From assembly GCF_030551255.1 (NCBI RefSeq), contig NZ_CP130630.1:7049501-7113500 (forward strand): DNA of 64,000 nucleotides, read 5' to 3'. The stretch comes from Streptomyces sp. NL15-2K (lineage in GTDB: Bacteria > Actinomycetota > Actinomycetes > Streptomycetales > Streptomycetaceae). The notes beneath the pieces are model-generated. The model saw only the letters and a program-made list of their open reading frames with translations, was not told where the DNA came from and searched no databases. The position numbers and the translations under genes were made by a program. Numbering within the stretch: position 1 is the stretch's first letter; the number at the start of each line of letters is the position of its first letter. Shown in pieces: positions 24,480 to 35,177 of this stretch.

Positions 24480-25334
24480 ATGACCGCCCAGATTCTCGAT
24501 GGCAAGGCCACCGCAGCCGCGATCAAGTCCGATCTGACCGCCCGCGTGGCGGCGCTGAAGGAGAAGGGCGTCACGCCCGGCCTCGGCACGATCCTGGTCG
24601 GGGAGGACCCCGGCAGCCAGAAGTACGTCGCCGGCAAGCACCGCGACTGCGCCCAGGTCGGCATCGCCTCCATCCAGCGCGAACTGCCGGCAACGGCGAC
24701 GCAGGCGCAGATCGAGGCGGTCGTACGCGAACTCAACGAGGACCCGGCCTGCACCGGCTACATCGTCCAGCTGCCGCTGCCCAAGGGCATCGACGAGAAC
24801 CGCATCCTCGAGCTGATGGATCCGGACAAGGACGCCGACGGTCTGCACCCGATGAACCTCGGCCGCCTCGTCCTGAACGAGCCCGCCCCCCTGCCCTGCA
24901 CCCCGAACGGCGTCCTGACCCTCCTGCGCCGCTACGGCGTCGAGATCAAGGGCGCCGAGGTCGTGGTCGTCGGCCGTGGCGTGACCATCGGCCGCCCGAT
25001 GCCGCTGCTGCTCACGCGCCGCAGCGAGAACGCCACGGTGACCCAGTGCCACACCGGCACCCGTGACCTGTCGGCGCACCTGAAGCGCGCGGACATCATC
25101 GTCGCGGCCGCCGGCTCGGCCCATCTGGTCCGCGCCGAGGACGTCAAGCCGGGCGCGGCCGTCCTTGACGTCGGCGTCTCGCGCAGCGCCGAGGGCAAGA
25201 TCGTCGGGGATGTCCACCCGGACGTCGCCGAGGTGGCCGGCTGGATCTCCCCGAACCCCGGCGGCGTCGGCCCCATGACCCGGGCCCAGCTGCTCGTCAA
25301 CGTGGTCGAGGCGGCGGAGCGCAGTGTCGGCTGA
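24480..25334 (+). CDS. folD: Methylene-THF dehydrogenase / methenyl-THF cyclohydrolase
   Basis: Interconverts 5,10-methylene-THF and 10-formyl-THF with NADP, supplying the formyl donor for PurN and PurH. 284 aa, ATG at 24480. The conserved cyclohydrolase Lys lies in [12 protein letters not shown] (Y..K pair), [13 protein letters not shown] is the substrate loop, and [18 protein letters not shown] the nucleotide-binding segment. The C-terminus carries [13 protein letters not shown]. The family usually reads VGRSxIVGxP; here it is GRGVTIGRP, the actinobacterial variant. The next gene overlaps by 11 bp. Confidence 0.97.
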   Translation: MTAQILDGKATAAAIKSDLTARVAALKEKGVTPGLGTILVGEDPGSQKYVAGKHRDCAQVGIASIQRELPATATQAQIEAVVRELNEDPACTGYIVQLPLPKGIDENRILELMDPDKDADGLHPMNLGRLVLNEPAPLPCTPNGVLTLLRRYGVEIKGAEVVVVGRGVTIGRPMPLLLTRRSENATVTQCHTGTRDLSAHLKRADIIVAAAGSAHLVRAEDVKPGAAVLDVGVSRSAEGKIVGDVHPDVAEVAGWISPNPGGVGPMTRAQLLVNVVEAAERSVG

Positions 25335-25800
25335 GAGCGACTTCGACAGCACAGAGGAGCTCGAGGTACGGGACCCCGTCAGCGCGCCCGACGTCGAGGG
25401 CGCGCCACGGCGTGTCACGCGCCGCTTCCCGCTGTTCACCAGGGACACCGCCCGCCCCGAGGGCGGCGGCCGGGCCGCCCCCCGCGAAGCCCCGGCGCCA
25501 GCCCGGCAGTGGCCGGTCCTCGCCGTGCTGTCCATGGTCGGCCTCGGCCTGCTGCTGACGGCCTTCGACCTGTTCCGGTACGGCACGCTGCTGATCGGTG
25601 TCGCGCTGCTGACCGGCGGTGTCCTGCGCTGGGTCCTGCCGGACGTCGGCATGCTCGCCGTGCGCTCCCGCTTCACCGACCTGGTCACGTACGGCGTACT
25701 CGGCCTCGCGATCGCGCTGCTGGCGATGATGGTGCAGCCGGAACCGTGGCTGGTGATCCCGTTCCTGAAGGACACGCTGCACTTCACCGTGAGCGGTTAG
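25324..25800 (+). CDS. DUF3017 membrane protein downstream of folD
   Basis: 158 aa, GTG start inside the end of folD. A charged N-terminal ~60 residues precede three hydrophobic segments ([54 protein letters not shown]). DUF3017 proteins regularly follow folD in actinobacteria, and their function is unknown. The TAG stop is partly supplied by a MITE: TA belongs to the target and G is the element's first base. Without the element the codon would be TAA, so the protein is unchanged. Confidence 0.9.
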   Translation: MSAESDFDSTEELEVRDPVSAPDVEGAPRRVTRRFPLFTRDTARPEGGGRAAPREAPAPARQWPVLAVLSMVGLGLLLTAFDLFRYGTLLIGVALLTGGVLRWVLPDVGMLAVRSRFTDLVTYGVLGLAIALLAMMVQPEPWLVIPFLKDTLHFTVSG

Positions 25801-26082
25801 GGCCTGTCCGGCGGATCAGGTCGCAGGAAATCGGCGGCGTCTAATAAGCGCTGGTGAGCGGGGTCTGGTGCGTCCAGCTGCAAGGCGGAGGAGGGAGTCG
25901 ACGCGGAGCGATGGGGGTCCCCCCGCGCGAGCTCTGTTCGAGCGTGGGGGAGAGTGACGACAACGCGGCAGATGGGCGCCCGCCGCGATGGGGGTCCCCC
26001 CGCTCGAGCGAAGCCGAGAGTGGGGGAGGCTAGTGTCACTGCGACCCCGCGTCTGCGGCATGATCCGCCGGACAGGCCCTAA
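25797..26082. mobile_element. MITE-like element, ~280 bp, inserted in a stop codon
   Basis: Perfect inverted repeats GGGCCTGTCCGGCGGATC... at the left (from 25800) and its complement at the right (to 26079) bound a 280-bp non-coding segment. It is flanked on both sides by TA, with a further T and A extending the symmetry to 25797 and 26082. Inside are two related 43-44-bp direct repeats (25909-25952 and 25986-26028) starting CGATGGGGGTCCCCCCG and ending GTGGGGGAG, each able to fold. It has no ORF of its own. TA target duplication suggests mobilisation by an IS630- or IS5/IS427-type transposase elsewhere (inference). Confidence 0.85.
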
Positions 26083-26099
26083 GCGCACGGCAGCACAGT

Positions 26100-26137
26100 G
26101 GCGGCCCGTCCTCTCCCCCGAGTAAGGACGGGCCGCC
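26100..26137. terminator. folD operon terminator, displaced by the MITE
   Basis: GGCGGCCCGTCCT (26100-26112) pairs perfectly with AGGACGGGCCGCC (26125-26137). In the reconstructed empty site it lies ~18 bp after the DUF3017 stop, the normal terminator distance, which supports the insertion model. Confidence 0.85.
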
Positions 26138-26327
26138 GCCGGGATCCACACTCCTGTACGGCAACTGCCTGTTCAACGGCTTTCAGTCGGCTGTGGCACG
26201 GAAGTGACCGTTCCGCTACGGTGTCCGCGCCCTGCCACAGCCGCCGCCGAACCGGGAACCGATCACCCCTGTGACGTCGTCACTTGCTCAGGATCAGGCA
26301 GGGCGGGCGAAGCCGTGGAGGTGGCCG

Positions 26328-26816
26328 ATGGGCGGCTGGCAGCCGTTGCCGGAGGATCTGCCGCCGGAGGTGCGGCACTTCGTGGAACAGCTGCGGCTCC
26401 TGAAGGACCGCACCGGCCTCAGCTTGGTCGCCCTCGGCGCCCGCACGGCGTACAGCAAGTCCTCCTGGCACCGCTACCTCAACGCCACCCAGCCCCCGCC
26501 CCGGCAGGCCGTCGTCGCCCTGTGCCGGATCGCCGGCCTCGCCGGCACGGACGCCGAACGCTTCGGCGTGCGCTGGGAACTGGCCGTCCAGGCCTGGCCC
26601 CGCCCGGCGACGGCGCCCGCGAAGCCCGCCGACGGCCGGGAGTCCCCCGGGGAACAGGAGTACGAGGGCGATCCCACGCTGCCGTGGTGGGACACGCCAC
26701 CCGAACAGAGCGGTCGCGGGCCGGGCGGACGGCTGCTGTGGTCCGCCGTACTGCTGCTCCTCCTGACCCTCCTGACCCTCCTGCTCGGCCTCGTCGGCGC
26801 CGTTGCGTTTGGGTGA
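26328..26816 (+). CDS. XRE-type HTH protein with C-terminal membrane anchor
   Basis: 162 aa. The ATG at 26328 is chosen over the GTG at 26271 because GGAGGTGG precedes it and the N-terminus then aligns with the next gene (MGGWQPLPEDLPPEVRHF versus MPRWRALPEELDPQVREF). HTH at ~15-75: LKDRTGLSLVALGARTAYS then KSSWHRYLNATQPPPRQAV. A Pro/Glu-rich linker leads to one C-terminal membrane helix (LWSAVLLLLLTLLTLLLGLV). It has almost no extracellular part, in contrast to its larger paralogue downstream, so it is likely a membrane-tethered regulator. Confidence 0.8.
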   Translation: MGGWQPLPEDLPPEVRHFVEQLRLLKDRTGLSLVALGARTAYSKSSWHRYLNATQPPPRQAVVALCRIAGLAGTDAERFGVRWELAVQAWPRPATAPAKPADGRESPGEQEYEGDPTLPWWDTPPEQSGRGPGGRLLWSAVLLLLLTLLTLLLGLVGAVAFG

Positions 26817-27154
26817 GCCGGACACTGCCGTGATGGGTGGTATTTCCGGTGTGTCATACCTGTGTCGATGTGTTGACAAGTTCGCGGATTTGACACGAAG
26901 TGGTTCGACATCGGGGTTAGCGTGGCCGATCTGCCGGTCGTGGGGTGGACCTCGGTACGAAGGGCGTGCAACGGTGCATGCTCGCGATCGCCACACTCCG
27001 GTGCGCCCCCACCCCGGGAACTGAGATCCTGAATGGGCGCATCCCTGTGGGTAGCCACAACGGGGACTCGGCAGAGGGCACCACGCAGAGGGCACCACGC
27101 ATGGGGAAAAGCGGGGAAATACCAGCACAACCGGGGGGAAGAGGGGGGGTTGCA
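26817..27154. other. 338-bp intergenic region between the two HTH-membrane genes
   Basis: Contains two TTGACA hexamers (26873-26878 and 26890-26895) and a TAGCGT at 26918 that could be a -10, though the spacings are poor. This stretch is less GC-rich than its surroundings. A direct repeat of CAGAGGGCACCACGC lies near 27070-27100. No ORF is credible. A promoter for the downstream HTH/DUF2690 gene is expected here. Confidence 0.5.
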
Positions 27155-28447
27155 ATGCCTCGTTGGAGGGCCTTGCCGGAGGAACTCGATCCGCAGGTCA
27201 GGGAGTTCGCGAGCCAGCTGCGGCGGCTCGTGGACAGAAGCGGCCTGAGCATCGCGTCGGTGGCCGACCGCACGGGTTACAGCAAGACGTCCTGGGAGCG
27301 TTACCTCAACGGCCGGCTCCTCGCGCCCAAGGGCGCGATCGTCGCCCTGGCCGAGGTCACCGGCACCAATCCCATTCATCTGACGACGATGTGGGAGCTC
27401 GCCGAGCGCGCCTGGAGCCGCTCGGAGATGCGCCACGACATGACCATGGAGGCCATCCGGATCTCCCAGGCGCGCGCCGCGCTCGGCGAGTTCGGCGCGC
27501 CCGGGCCTCCGGCGAACGCGGGCGGCGGCAAGACGGCCCGCAAGAACGGCAGCGCCACGGTCACGCCCGGCATCGCCGGACCGGCCGGCGTCGTGCCGAC
27601 CGTGCCGGCCCAGCCGACGGCCCCGGAGACCCGGGACGCGGCGGGCGACGTACGGGAGGTACGGCCGCCGGGGGTGGGGCCGGGCAGCCCGAAGGGTGGT
27701 TCGGCGGGTGGTTCGTCGAGTGCTTCCGCGGGCGCCAACTCGTGGGGGATGGCGGGCTATCAGGGGCCGTCGCAGGGCGGCGGGCGCAGAGCCGGATCTG
27801 CCGGATCTGCCGGGGCGCTCGGGTCCGCAGGGTCGGCCGGTTCGGTCGGGTCCGCGTCGTCGGCCGACGGTCCGGTCCGGACCTCAACGCCGTCGAGCCC
27901 GTACGGCGAACCCCCGCAGGGTCCCCGTCCGGGCCGGGGGCGCTCCGAAGGGGCGGGCGGCAAGCGGCGGCTGACGATGTTCCTCGCGGGCGTCGTCGGT
28001 GTGCTCGTCGTGATCTCGGCCGCGTTCCTCCTCACGGACGGCGGGGGCGACAAGAAGGAGGGCGCCGCCAAGTCGCCCACACCGGCCGCCAGTACCGAGG
28101 CGGATCTGCCGCCCGGTGTGAAGTGCAGCGGTGACTCCTGCACCGGCAAGGACGCCGAGAGCATGGGGTGCAGCGGCGAACTGGTGACCACCGCCAAGAC
28201 CGCGACCGTCGGCACGACCGTCGTCGAGGTCCGCTACAGCGAGACCTGCGGCGCGGCGTGGGGACGTATCACCCAGGCCGCGCAGGGCGACGAGGTGCGG
28301 GTGACGGCCGGCAAGGCCACGCAGAACGGGACCACCACCGGGGCGGGGGACGCGATCGCGTACACGCCGATGGTGGCCGTGAAGGACGCCGGGGAGGCGA
28401 AGGCCTGCGCGACGCTGGCCTCCGGGCAGGAGGGGTGCACGAAGTAA
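27155..28447 (+). CDS. XRE-type HTH membrane protein with extracellular DUF2690 domain
   Basis: 430 aa, ATG at 27155. HTH at ~15-75 (VDRSGLSIASVADRTGYSKT, then SWERYLNGRLLAPKGAIV). A ~190-residue Gly/Ser/Ala/Pro-rich linker follows with SAGSAGSVGSAS runs, then a membrane helix (MFLAGVVGVLVVISAAFLL, ~ residue 275-293). The outer part is a DUF2690 domain: CSGDSCTGKDAESMGC, ATVGTTVVEVRYSETCGAAWG, with four conserved Cys. The inside-out arrangement suggests a one-component sensor that reads an extracellular cue and acts on DNA or on other proteins. Function is unknown. Confidence 0.87.
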   Translation: MPRWRALPEELDPQVREFASQLRRLVDRSGLSIASVADRTGYSKTSWERYLNGRLLAPKGAIVALAEVTGTNPIHLTTMWELAERAWSRSEMRHDMTMEAIRISQARAALGEFGAPGPPANAGGGKTARKNGSATVTPGIAGPAGVVPTVPAQPTAPETRDAAGDVREVRPPGVGPGSPKGGSAGGSSSASAGANSWGMAGYQGPSQGGGRRAGSAGSAGALGSAGSAGSVGSASSADGPVRTSTPSSPYGEPPQGPRPGRGRSEGAGGKRRLTMFLAGVVGVLVVISAAFLLTDGGGDKKEGAAKSPTPAASTEADLPPGVKCSGDSCTGKDAESMGCSGELVTTAKTATVGTTVVEVRYSETCGAAWGRITQAAQGDEVRVTAGKATQNGTTTGAGDAIAYTPMVAVKDAGEAKACATLASGQEGCTK

Positions 28448-29800
<1,353 letters not shown>

Positions 29801-29823
29801 GCCGCACCCGAACCCCATCTGAG

Positions 29824-29856
29824 AGCTCCCCTCGGCGCACCCGGCCGGGGGGAGCT
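29824..29856. terminator. Bidirectional terminator after mdh
   Basis: AGCTCCCC (29824-29831) pairs with GGGGAGCT (29849-29856), followed by TCTTC on the plus strand. It serves mdh and the convergent MarR-GNAT gene ending at 29874. Confidence 0.75.
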
Positions 29857-29873
29857 TCTTCATGTGCGCGCGG

Positions 29874-30791
29874 TCAGCCGCGCGTCGTCAGCCGCTTCTC
29901 GAACCAGTGGTGGGCGTAGACGTGATCGACGTACGCCGGGATCTCCCCGTACCCGCACGCCCGGTACATCGCCCGCGCTTCGGTGAGCACCGCGTGCGTG
30001 TCGAGGCGTACGACCGTCCAGCCGCGCCGCAGCGCCTCCCCCTCCAGCGCGCCGAGCAGCCGTCGGGCGAGCCCCAGGCGGCGAGCGTCCGGGTGCACCC
30101 ACACGTGCCGGATCTCGCCGACGCCGGGTTCCAGGCGCCGTAGCGCCCCGCAGCCCATCGGGCGGGCCACGGTGCCCGCGGTGCGCTCGTACGCGACGAA
30201 GAACGCGCCGGCGTCCCCGGACACCTCCTCCGGCCGGACGAGGTCGGACTTGTCGAAGCCCTCCGGGAAGCGGGCGTCGATGTCGGCGGCGTAGGCGTCC
30301 AGGCAGGCCCGGGCGTCCGGGGAGGCGCCGTCGACGAGTTCGACGGTGATGCCGGCGAGGCGCAGCAGGCGCTGTGCGGTGGCCAGTGCCCCGGTCAACT
30401 CGGCGCGCTGGCCCGGGGCGAGGCCTTGAAGCAGCCCGGCGGCGAAGGCGCCCGCCCGGCGGTTCTGCTCCTCGACCTCGGCGCGTCCCGCGGGGGTCAG
30501 CTCCACCCGCCGCAGCCGGTTGTCACCGGGGTGCACGCTCATCCTGACCAGGCCCTGTGCCTCCAGGGCCTTCGCCATCCGGCTGAGATACCCGGCGTCG
30601 AGACCGAGCCGGGCCCTGAGCTCGCGCAGGGACGCCCCGGACGCGCTCTCGTGGATCTCGAACAGCAGCCGGGCCTCGCCGAGCGGGCGGTCCTGGCCGA
30701 GGTAGTGGTGGTCGAGGACGCCGATGCGGCGCGTGAAGTAGCGGTTGAACCGGCGGAGGGCCGCCACCTGGTCTGTCGACACTGGCTCCAT
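29874..30791 (-). CDS. MarR-type regulator fused to a GNAT acetyltransferase
   Basis: 305 aa. ATG at 30791; a GTG four codons on is an alternative. Residues ~5-145 are a MarR winged helix ([54 protein letters not shown]). Residues ~150-305 are a GNAT domain with acetyl-CoA loop [18 protein letters not shown] and C-terminal [12 protein letters not shown]. This bidomain family is common in actinobacteria. It lies beside the betaine operon but is divergent from it, so it could control that operon or only itself. The start lies 3 nt after a 10-bp palindrome and lacks a ribosome binding site, suggesting a leaderless, autorepressed transcript. Confidence 0.9.
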   Translation of the reverse strand: MEPVSTDQVAALRRFNRYFTRRIGVLDHHYLGQDRPLGEARLLFEIHESASGASLRELRARLGLDAGYLSRMAKALEAQGLVRMSVHPGDNRLRRVELTPAGRAEVEEQNRRAGAFAAGLLQGLAPGQRAELTGALATAQRLLRLAGITVELVDGASPDARACLDAYAADIDARFPEGFDKSDLVRPEEVSGDAGAFFVAYERTAGTVARPMGCGALRRLEPGVGEIRHVWVHPDARRLGLARRLLGALEGEALRRGWTVVRLDTHAVLTEARAMYRACGYGEIPAYVDHVYAHHWFEKRLTTRG

Positions 30792-30793
30792 AG

Positions 30794-30815
30794 TTCTTTG
30801 ACTGTAGTCAAAGAA
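30794..30815. promoter_or_regulatory. Perfect 10-bp palindrome, MarR operator candidate
   Basis: TTCTTTGACT (30794-30803) and AGTCAAAGAA (30806-30815) are perfectly complementary around GT. It abuts the start codon of the MarR-GNAT gene and contains TTGACT. It lies 152 bp from the betaine aldehyde dehydrogenase start. It is the obvious binding site for the regulator. Confidence 0.8.
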
Positions 30816-30967
30816 CGCGAGTGGTGCCCGCATGTTCAGTGAGACAGCGCACTTTCGGCCATGGATTGCGCATGCAATCCGAAGCCGGGGGCATGCGCTC
30901 ACGGTCCCGGTGAGTGACACGTATGTGACACAGGGGCACTGAACAGGAACGGAAGGCAAGACCGATC

Positions 30968-32488
30968 ATGGGGGACACAGTGGAACTCCAGGCGCGGAAG
31001 ACCATCCACGTGGGCGGGGAGTGGCGTGAAGCCGTCTCCGGCGCCACGCGCGAGATCCTCGACCCCGCGGACGCCCTGCCGTTCGCCCTGGTCGCGGAGG
31101 GCGACGAGAAGGACACCGACCTGGCGGTCGCGGCCGCCCGGCAGGCCTTCGACGCCGGCGACTGGCCCCGCACGCCCGTCGCCGAGCGCGCCGCCGTGCT
31201 GCGCCGCGTCGCCGACCTCCTGGTCCGCGACCGCGAGGAGCTCGGCCTGCTGGAGAGCCGGGACGCGGGCAAGACCGTGGAGGAGGGGCGCGTCGACATC
31301 GACTGTGTCGCCGACGCCTTCCGCTACTTCGCCGACCTCGTCGCCGCCGAGGCCCCCGGCCGGGTCGTCGACGCCGGCTCGCCGGACATCCACAGCGTCG
31401 TCGTGCACGAGCCCGTCGGCGTCTGCGCGCTGATCACGCCCTGGAACTATCCGCTGCTCCAGGCCAGCTGGAAGATCGCCCCCGCGCTCGCGGCCGGAAA
31501 CACCTTCGTGGTCAAGCCGAGCGAGATCACCCCGCTGACCACGATCGCCCTGATCGACCTGCTGGCGGAGGCGGGCCTGCCCGCCGGAGCGGCCAACATC
31601 GTCACCGGTCCCGGCCACTCGGTCGGCGCCCGGCTCGCCGAGCACCCCGACGTCGACCTCGTCTCCTTCACCGGCGGCCTGATCAGCGGCACGAAGGTGG
31701 CCCAGGCCGCCGCCCCGAGCGTCAAGAAGGTCGCCCTCGAACTCGGCGGCAAGAACCCCAACGTCGTCTTCGCCGACGCCTGCGCCACCGACGAGGCCTT
31801 CGACACCGCCGTCGACCAGGCCCTCAACGCTGCCTTCATCCACAGCGGCCAGGTCTGCTCGGCGGGCGGCCGGCTCATCGTCGAGGGGTCGGTCCGGGAC
31901 CGCTTCGTCGCCGAACTCGCCCGCAGGGCCGGGAAGATCCGCCTCGGCCGCGGCACCGAGGACGGCGTCGAGTGCGGCCCGCTCGTCTCCGAGCAGCAGC
32001 GCGCCAAGGTCGAGGCGTACGTCGAGTCCGCGCTCGCCGAGGGCGCCGTACTGCGCTCCGGCGGCCAGCGGCCCGAGCCTTCCCCGCAGCGGCCCGCCAC
32101 CGGCTACTTCTACGAGCCGACCGTCCTCGACCACTGCCACCGCGAGATGAAGGTCGTGCGGGAGGAGGTCTTCGGACCGGTCCTCACCGTCGAGACCTTC
32201 CGCACGGAGGACGAGGCGGTCGCCCTCGCCAACGACACCGAGTACGGCCTCGCGGGCGCCGTCTGGACCGCCGACGCCGGCCGGGCCCGCAGGGTAGCGG
32301 CCCGCCTGCGCCACGGCACCGTCTGGATCAACGACTTCCACCCCTACCTCCCCCAGGCGGAGTGGGGCGGCTTCGGCAAGAGCGGAGTGGGCCGCGAACT
32401 CGGGCCCGCCGGACTCGCCGAGTACCGCGAGAGCAAGCACGTCTACCAGAACCTCGCGCCGAAGCCCGTCCGCTGGTTCGCCGGCTGA
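30968..32488 (+). CDS. betB: Betaine-aldehyde-dehydrogenase-like aldehyde dehydrogenase
   Basis: 506 aa. An NAD(P)-dependent aldehyde dehydrogenase expected to convert betaine aldehyde to glycine betaine, judged mainly by context. Motifs: TPWNYPLLQASWKIAPAL, FTGGLISGTKV (NAD loop), LELGGKNPNVVF (general-base Glu) and SGQVCSAGGRL (catalytic Cys). GGAAGG precedes the ATG. It is the first gene of a five-gene unit with a GMC oxidoreductase and a quaternary-amine ABC transporter, which makes choline or a similar compound the likely starting substrate. Other aldehydes are possible. Confidence 0.85.
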   Translation: MGDTVELQARKTIHVGGEWREAVSGATREILDPADALPFALVAEGDEKDTDLAVAAARQAFDAGDWPRTPVAERAAVLRRVADLLVRDREELGLLESRDAGKTVEEGRVDIDCVADAFRYFADLVAAEAPGRVVDAGSPDIHSVVVHEPVGVCALITPWNYPLLQASWKIAPALAAGNTFVVKPSEITPLTTIALIDLLAEAGLPAGAANIVTGPGHSVGARLAEHPDVDLVSFTGGLISGTKVAQAAAPSVKKVALELGGKNPNVVFADACATDEAFDTAVDQALNAAFIHSGQVCSAGGRLIVEGSVRDRFVAELARRAGKIRLGRGTEDGVECGPLVSEQQRAKVEAYVESALAEGAVLRSGGQRPEPSPQRPATGYFYEPTVLDHCHREMKVVREEVFGPVLTVETFRTEDEAVALANDTEYGLAGAVWTADAGRARRVAARLRHGTVWINDFHPYLPQAEWGGFGKSGVGRELGPAGLAEYRESKHVYQNLAPKPVRWFAG

Positions 32489-32538
32489 TCCCCGCCCCCG
32501 CTTCGCAAGCTTCGCCAGCCCCTGGAGAACCCCCCCCC

Positions 32539-34080
32539 ATGTCCGACACCCCCCAAGTCAACGATCATGTCTACGATTACGTCGTCATCGGCGGCGGCAC
32601 GGCAGGCTCCGTCATCGCCTCCCGCCTCACCGAGAACCCCGACGTCACCGTCGCCGTCATCGAGGGCGGCCCCAGCGACGTCGGCCGCGACGACGTCCTG
32701 ACCCTGCGCCGCTGGATGGGCCTGCTCGGCGGCGAGCTGGACTACGACTACCCGACCACCGAGCAGCCGCGCGGCAACTCCCACATCCGGCACAGCCGCG
32801 CCCGCGTCCTCGGCGGATGCTCGTCGCACAACACCCTGATCGCCTTCAAGCCGCTGCCGTCCGACTGGGACGAATGGGAGGCGGCCGGCGCCCGGGGCTG
32901 GGGTGCGGTGCCGATGGAGGCGTACTTCGCGCGCCTGCTCAACAACATCGTCCCGGTCGACGAGAAGGACCGGAACGCCATCGCCCGCGACTTCGTCGAC
33001 GCGGCCCAGAAGGCGCTCGACGTGCCACGGATCGAGAGCTTCAACAAGAAGCCGTTCAACGACGGCGTCGGCTTCTTCGACCTCGCCTACCACCCGGAGA
33101 ACAACAAGCGCTCGTCGGCGTCGGTGGCGTACCTGCACCCGGTGATGGACGAGCGCGCCAACCTGACGATTCTCCTGGAGACCTGGGCGTACCGGCTGGA
33201 GCTGGACGGCAAGCGCGCCGAGGGCGTGCGCGTGCGCACCAAGGACGGCGAGGAGTTCGTCGTACGGGCCCGGAACGAGGTCCTCCTGTGCGCGGGCGCC
33301 GTCGACTCCCCGCGCCTGCTGCTGCACTCCGGTGTCGGCCCGAAGGCCGACCTGGAGGCGCTGGGCATACCCGTCGCGCACGACCTGCCGGGCGTCGGCG
33401 AGAACCTGCTCGACCACCCCGAGTCGGTGATCGTCTGGGAGACGCACGGTCCCATCCCGGAGAACTCGGCGATGGACTCCGACGCGGGCCTGTTCGTGCG
33501 CCGCGACCCCGAACACGCGGGCCCCGACCTGATGTTCCACTTCTACCAGATCCCCTTCACGGACAACCCGGAGCGCCTGGGCTACGAACGCCCGCCCCAC
33601 GGCGTCTCGATGACCCCGAACATCCCCAAGCCGAAGAGCCGCGGCCGGCTGTACCTGACCAGCGCGGACCCGGCCGTGAAGCCGGCTCTCGACTTCCGTT
33701 ACTTCACCGACGAGGACGACCACGACGGCCGTACCCTCGTCGACGGCATCAAGATCGCCCGTGAGATCGCCAGGACCGAGCCGCTGGCCGGCTGGCTCAA
33801 GCGCGAGGTGGCCCCGGGCCCGCAGGTCACGGGCGACGAGGAGCTGAGCGAGTACGCCCGCAAGGTCGCGCACACCGTGTACCACCCGGCGGGGACCTGC
33901 CGTATGGGCGCCGTCTCGGACGAACTCGCCGTAGTCGACCCCGAGTTGAGGATCCGCGGACTGGACGGCATCCGGATCGCCGACGCCTCCGTGTTCCCGG
34001 CCATGACCGCAGTGAACCCCATGATCGGGGTGTTGATGGTCGGGGAGAAAGCCGCCGACCTGATCGGAGGTGGTGCGTGA
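32539..34080 (+). CDS. GMC-family FAD oxidoreductase, choline-dehydrogenase-like
   Basis: 513 aa, ATG at 32539. N-terminal FAD-binding motif [17 protein letters not shown], the GMC signature 1 around [14 protein letters not shown], signature 2 [15 protein letters not shown] and the C-terminal PAGTCRMG plus [14 protein letters not shown] region with the active-site His/Asn pattern ([10 protein letters not shown]). In the operon it would oxidise choline (or a related alcohol) to the aldehyde used by the upstream dehydrogenase. The stop overlaps the ABC ATPase start (TGATG). Confidence 0.88.
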   Translation: MSDTPQVNDHVYDYVVIGGGTAGSVIASRLTENPDVTVAVIEGGPSDVGRDDVLTLRRWMGLLGGELDYDYPTTEQPRGNSHIRHSRARVLGGCSSHNTLIAFKPLPSDWDEWEAAGARGWGAVPMEAYFARLLNNIVPVDEKDRNAIARDFVDAAQKALDVPRIESFNKKPFNDGVGFFDLAYHPENNKRSSASVAYLHPVMDERANLTILLETWAYRLELDGKRAEGVRVRTKDGEEFVVRARNEVLLCAGAVDSPRLLLHSGVGPKADLEALGIPVAHDLPGVGENLLDHPESVIVWETHGPIPENSAMDSDAGLFVRRDPEHAGPDLMFHFYQIPFTDNPERLGYERPPHGVSMTPNIPKPKSRGRLYLTSADPAVKPALDFRYFTDEDDHDGRTLVDGIKIAREIARTEPLAGWLKREVAPGPQVTGDEELSEYARKVAHTVYHPAGTCRMGAVSDELAVVDPELRIRGLDGIRIADASVFPAMTAVNPMIGVLMVGEKAADLIGGGA

Positions 34081-35177
34081 TGACAACGACCCAGAAGACG
34101 GACCAGAACGAGAACGAGAACGAGACCACTACCGGGACCGCGCCGGTCTTCTCCGTCGAGGGCCTGTGGAAGGTCTTCGGCCCGAAGGCGGACCGCGTCC
34201 CGGCCGACCCCGAGCTGTCCGCGCTCGCCCCCGCCGAACTGCGCGCCCGCACCGGCTGCACCGCCGCCGTCCATGACGTCTCCTTCGACGTGCGCAAGGG
34301 CGAGGTCTTCGTCGTCATGGGCCTGTCCGGCTCCGGCAAGTCCACCCTCGTGCGCTGTCTGACCCGGCTGATCGAGCCGACCGCGGGCACCATCGCCATC
34401 GACGGCGAGGACGTGCGCGCCATGGACAAGTCCCGGCTGCGCGAGCTGCGCCGCCACCGCGCCGCGATGGTCTTCCAGCACTTCGGCCTGCTCCCGCACC
34501 GCACGGTCATCGACAACGTGGCGTACGGCCTGGAGATCCAGGGCGTCGGCAGGTCCGAGCGCCGTGAGCGGGCCGCCCAGGTCGTCAAGAAGGTCGGCCT
34601 GGAGGGCATGGAGCAGCGCAGGCCCGGCCAGCTGTCCGGCGGTCAGCGGCAGCGCGTCGGCCTGGCCCGCGCCCTCGCCGTCGACCCCGAGGTGCTCCTC
34701 TTCGACGAGCCGTTCAGCGCGCTCGACCCGCTGATCCGGCGCGAGATGCAGGAGGAGGTCGTCCGGCTGCACCACGAGGAGGGCCGCACGATGGTCTTCA
34801 TCACCCACGACCTGAGCGAGGCGCTGAAGCTGGGCGACCGCATCGCCCTGATGCGCGACGGCCGCGTGGTGCAGTTGGGCACCCCGGAGGAGATCGTGGG
34901 CTCGCCCGCCGACGACTACGTGCGTGAGTTCGTCCGGGACGTCCCGCGCGAGCAGGTCATGACGGTGCGTACGGCCATGCGCGCCGGGGACTGCGGCGGA
35001 GCCGACCATCCCGGGGCGCTCGCCGCCGACGCGGTGGTCGCCGAGGCGATCAAGGTCGTCTCCCGCAGCCGCAAGCCCGCGTGTGTCGTGGAGGACGGCC
35101 GGTGTCTGGGGGTTGTCGATCACGAACGGCTCCTGGACGTCGTAGCCGGGACGGAGCTCCGCAAGGAGGCCGTCTGA
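34080..35177 (+). CDS. Glycine betaine/proline-type ABC transporter ATPase
   Basis: 365 aa, ATG at 34080 overlapping the previous stop; a GTG one codon upstream is also possible. Walker [11 protein letters not shown] loop [10 protein letters not shown], signature [15 protein letters not shown], Walker [13 protein letters not shown] and switch His in [10 protein letters not shown]. The insert before Walker A (~35 residues) and the C-terminal CBS-like ~100 residues are typical of the OpuAA/ProV family. It energises the fused permease encoded next. Confidence 0.95.
   Translation: MTTTQKTDQNENENETTTGTAPVFSVEGLWKVFGPKADRVPADPELSALAPAELRARTGCTAAVHDVSFDVRKGEVFVVMGLSGSGKSTLVRCLTRLIEPTAGTIAIDGEDVRAMDKSRLRELRRHRAAMVFQHFGLLPHRTVIDNVAYGLEIQGVGRSERRERAAQVVKKVGLEGMEQRRPGQLSGGQRQRVGLARALAVDPEVLLFDEPFSALDPLIRREMQEEVVRLHHEEGRTMVFITHDLSEALKLGDRIALMRDGRVVQLGTPEEIVGSPADDYVREFVRDVPREQVMTVRTAMRAGDCGGADHPGALAADAVVAEAIKVVSRSRKPACVVEDGRCLGVVDHERLLDVVAGTELRKEAV

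Noticed and set aside
26873..26923. Two TTGACA hexamers as a definite sigma-70-type promoter
   Set aside because: No -10 box lies at acceptable spacing from either hexamer, so it is mentioned only as a possibility in the intergenic entry.
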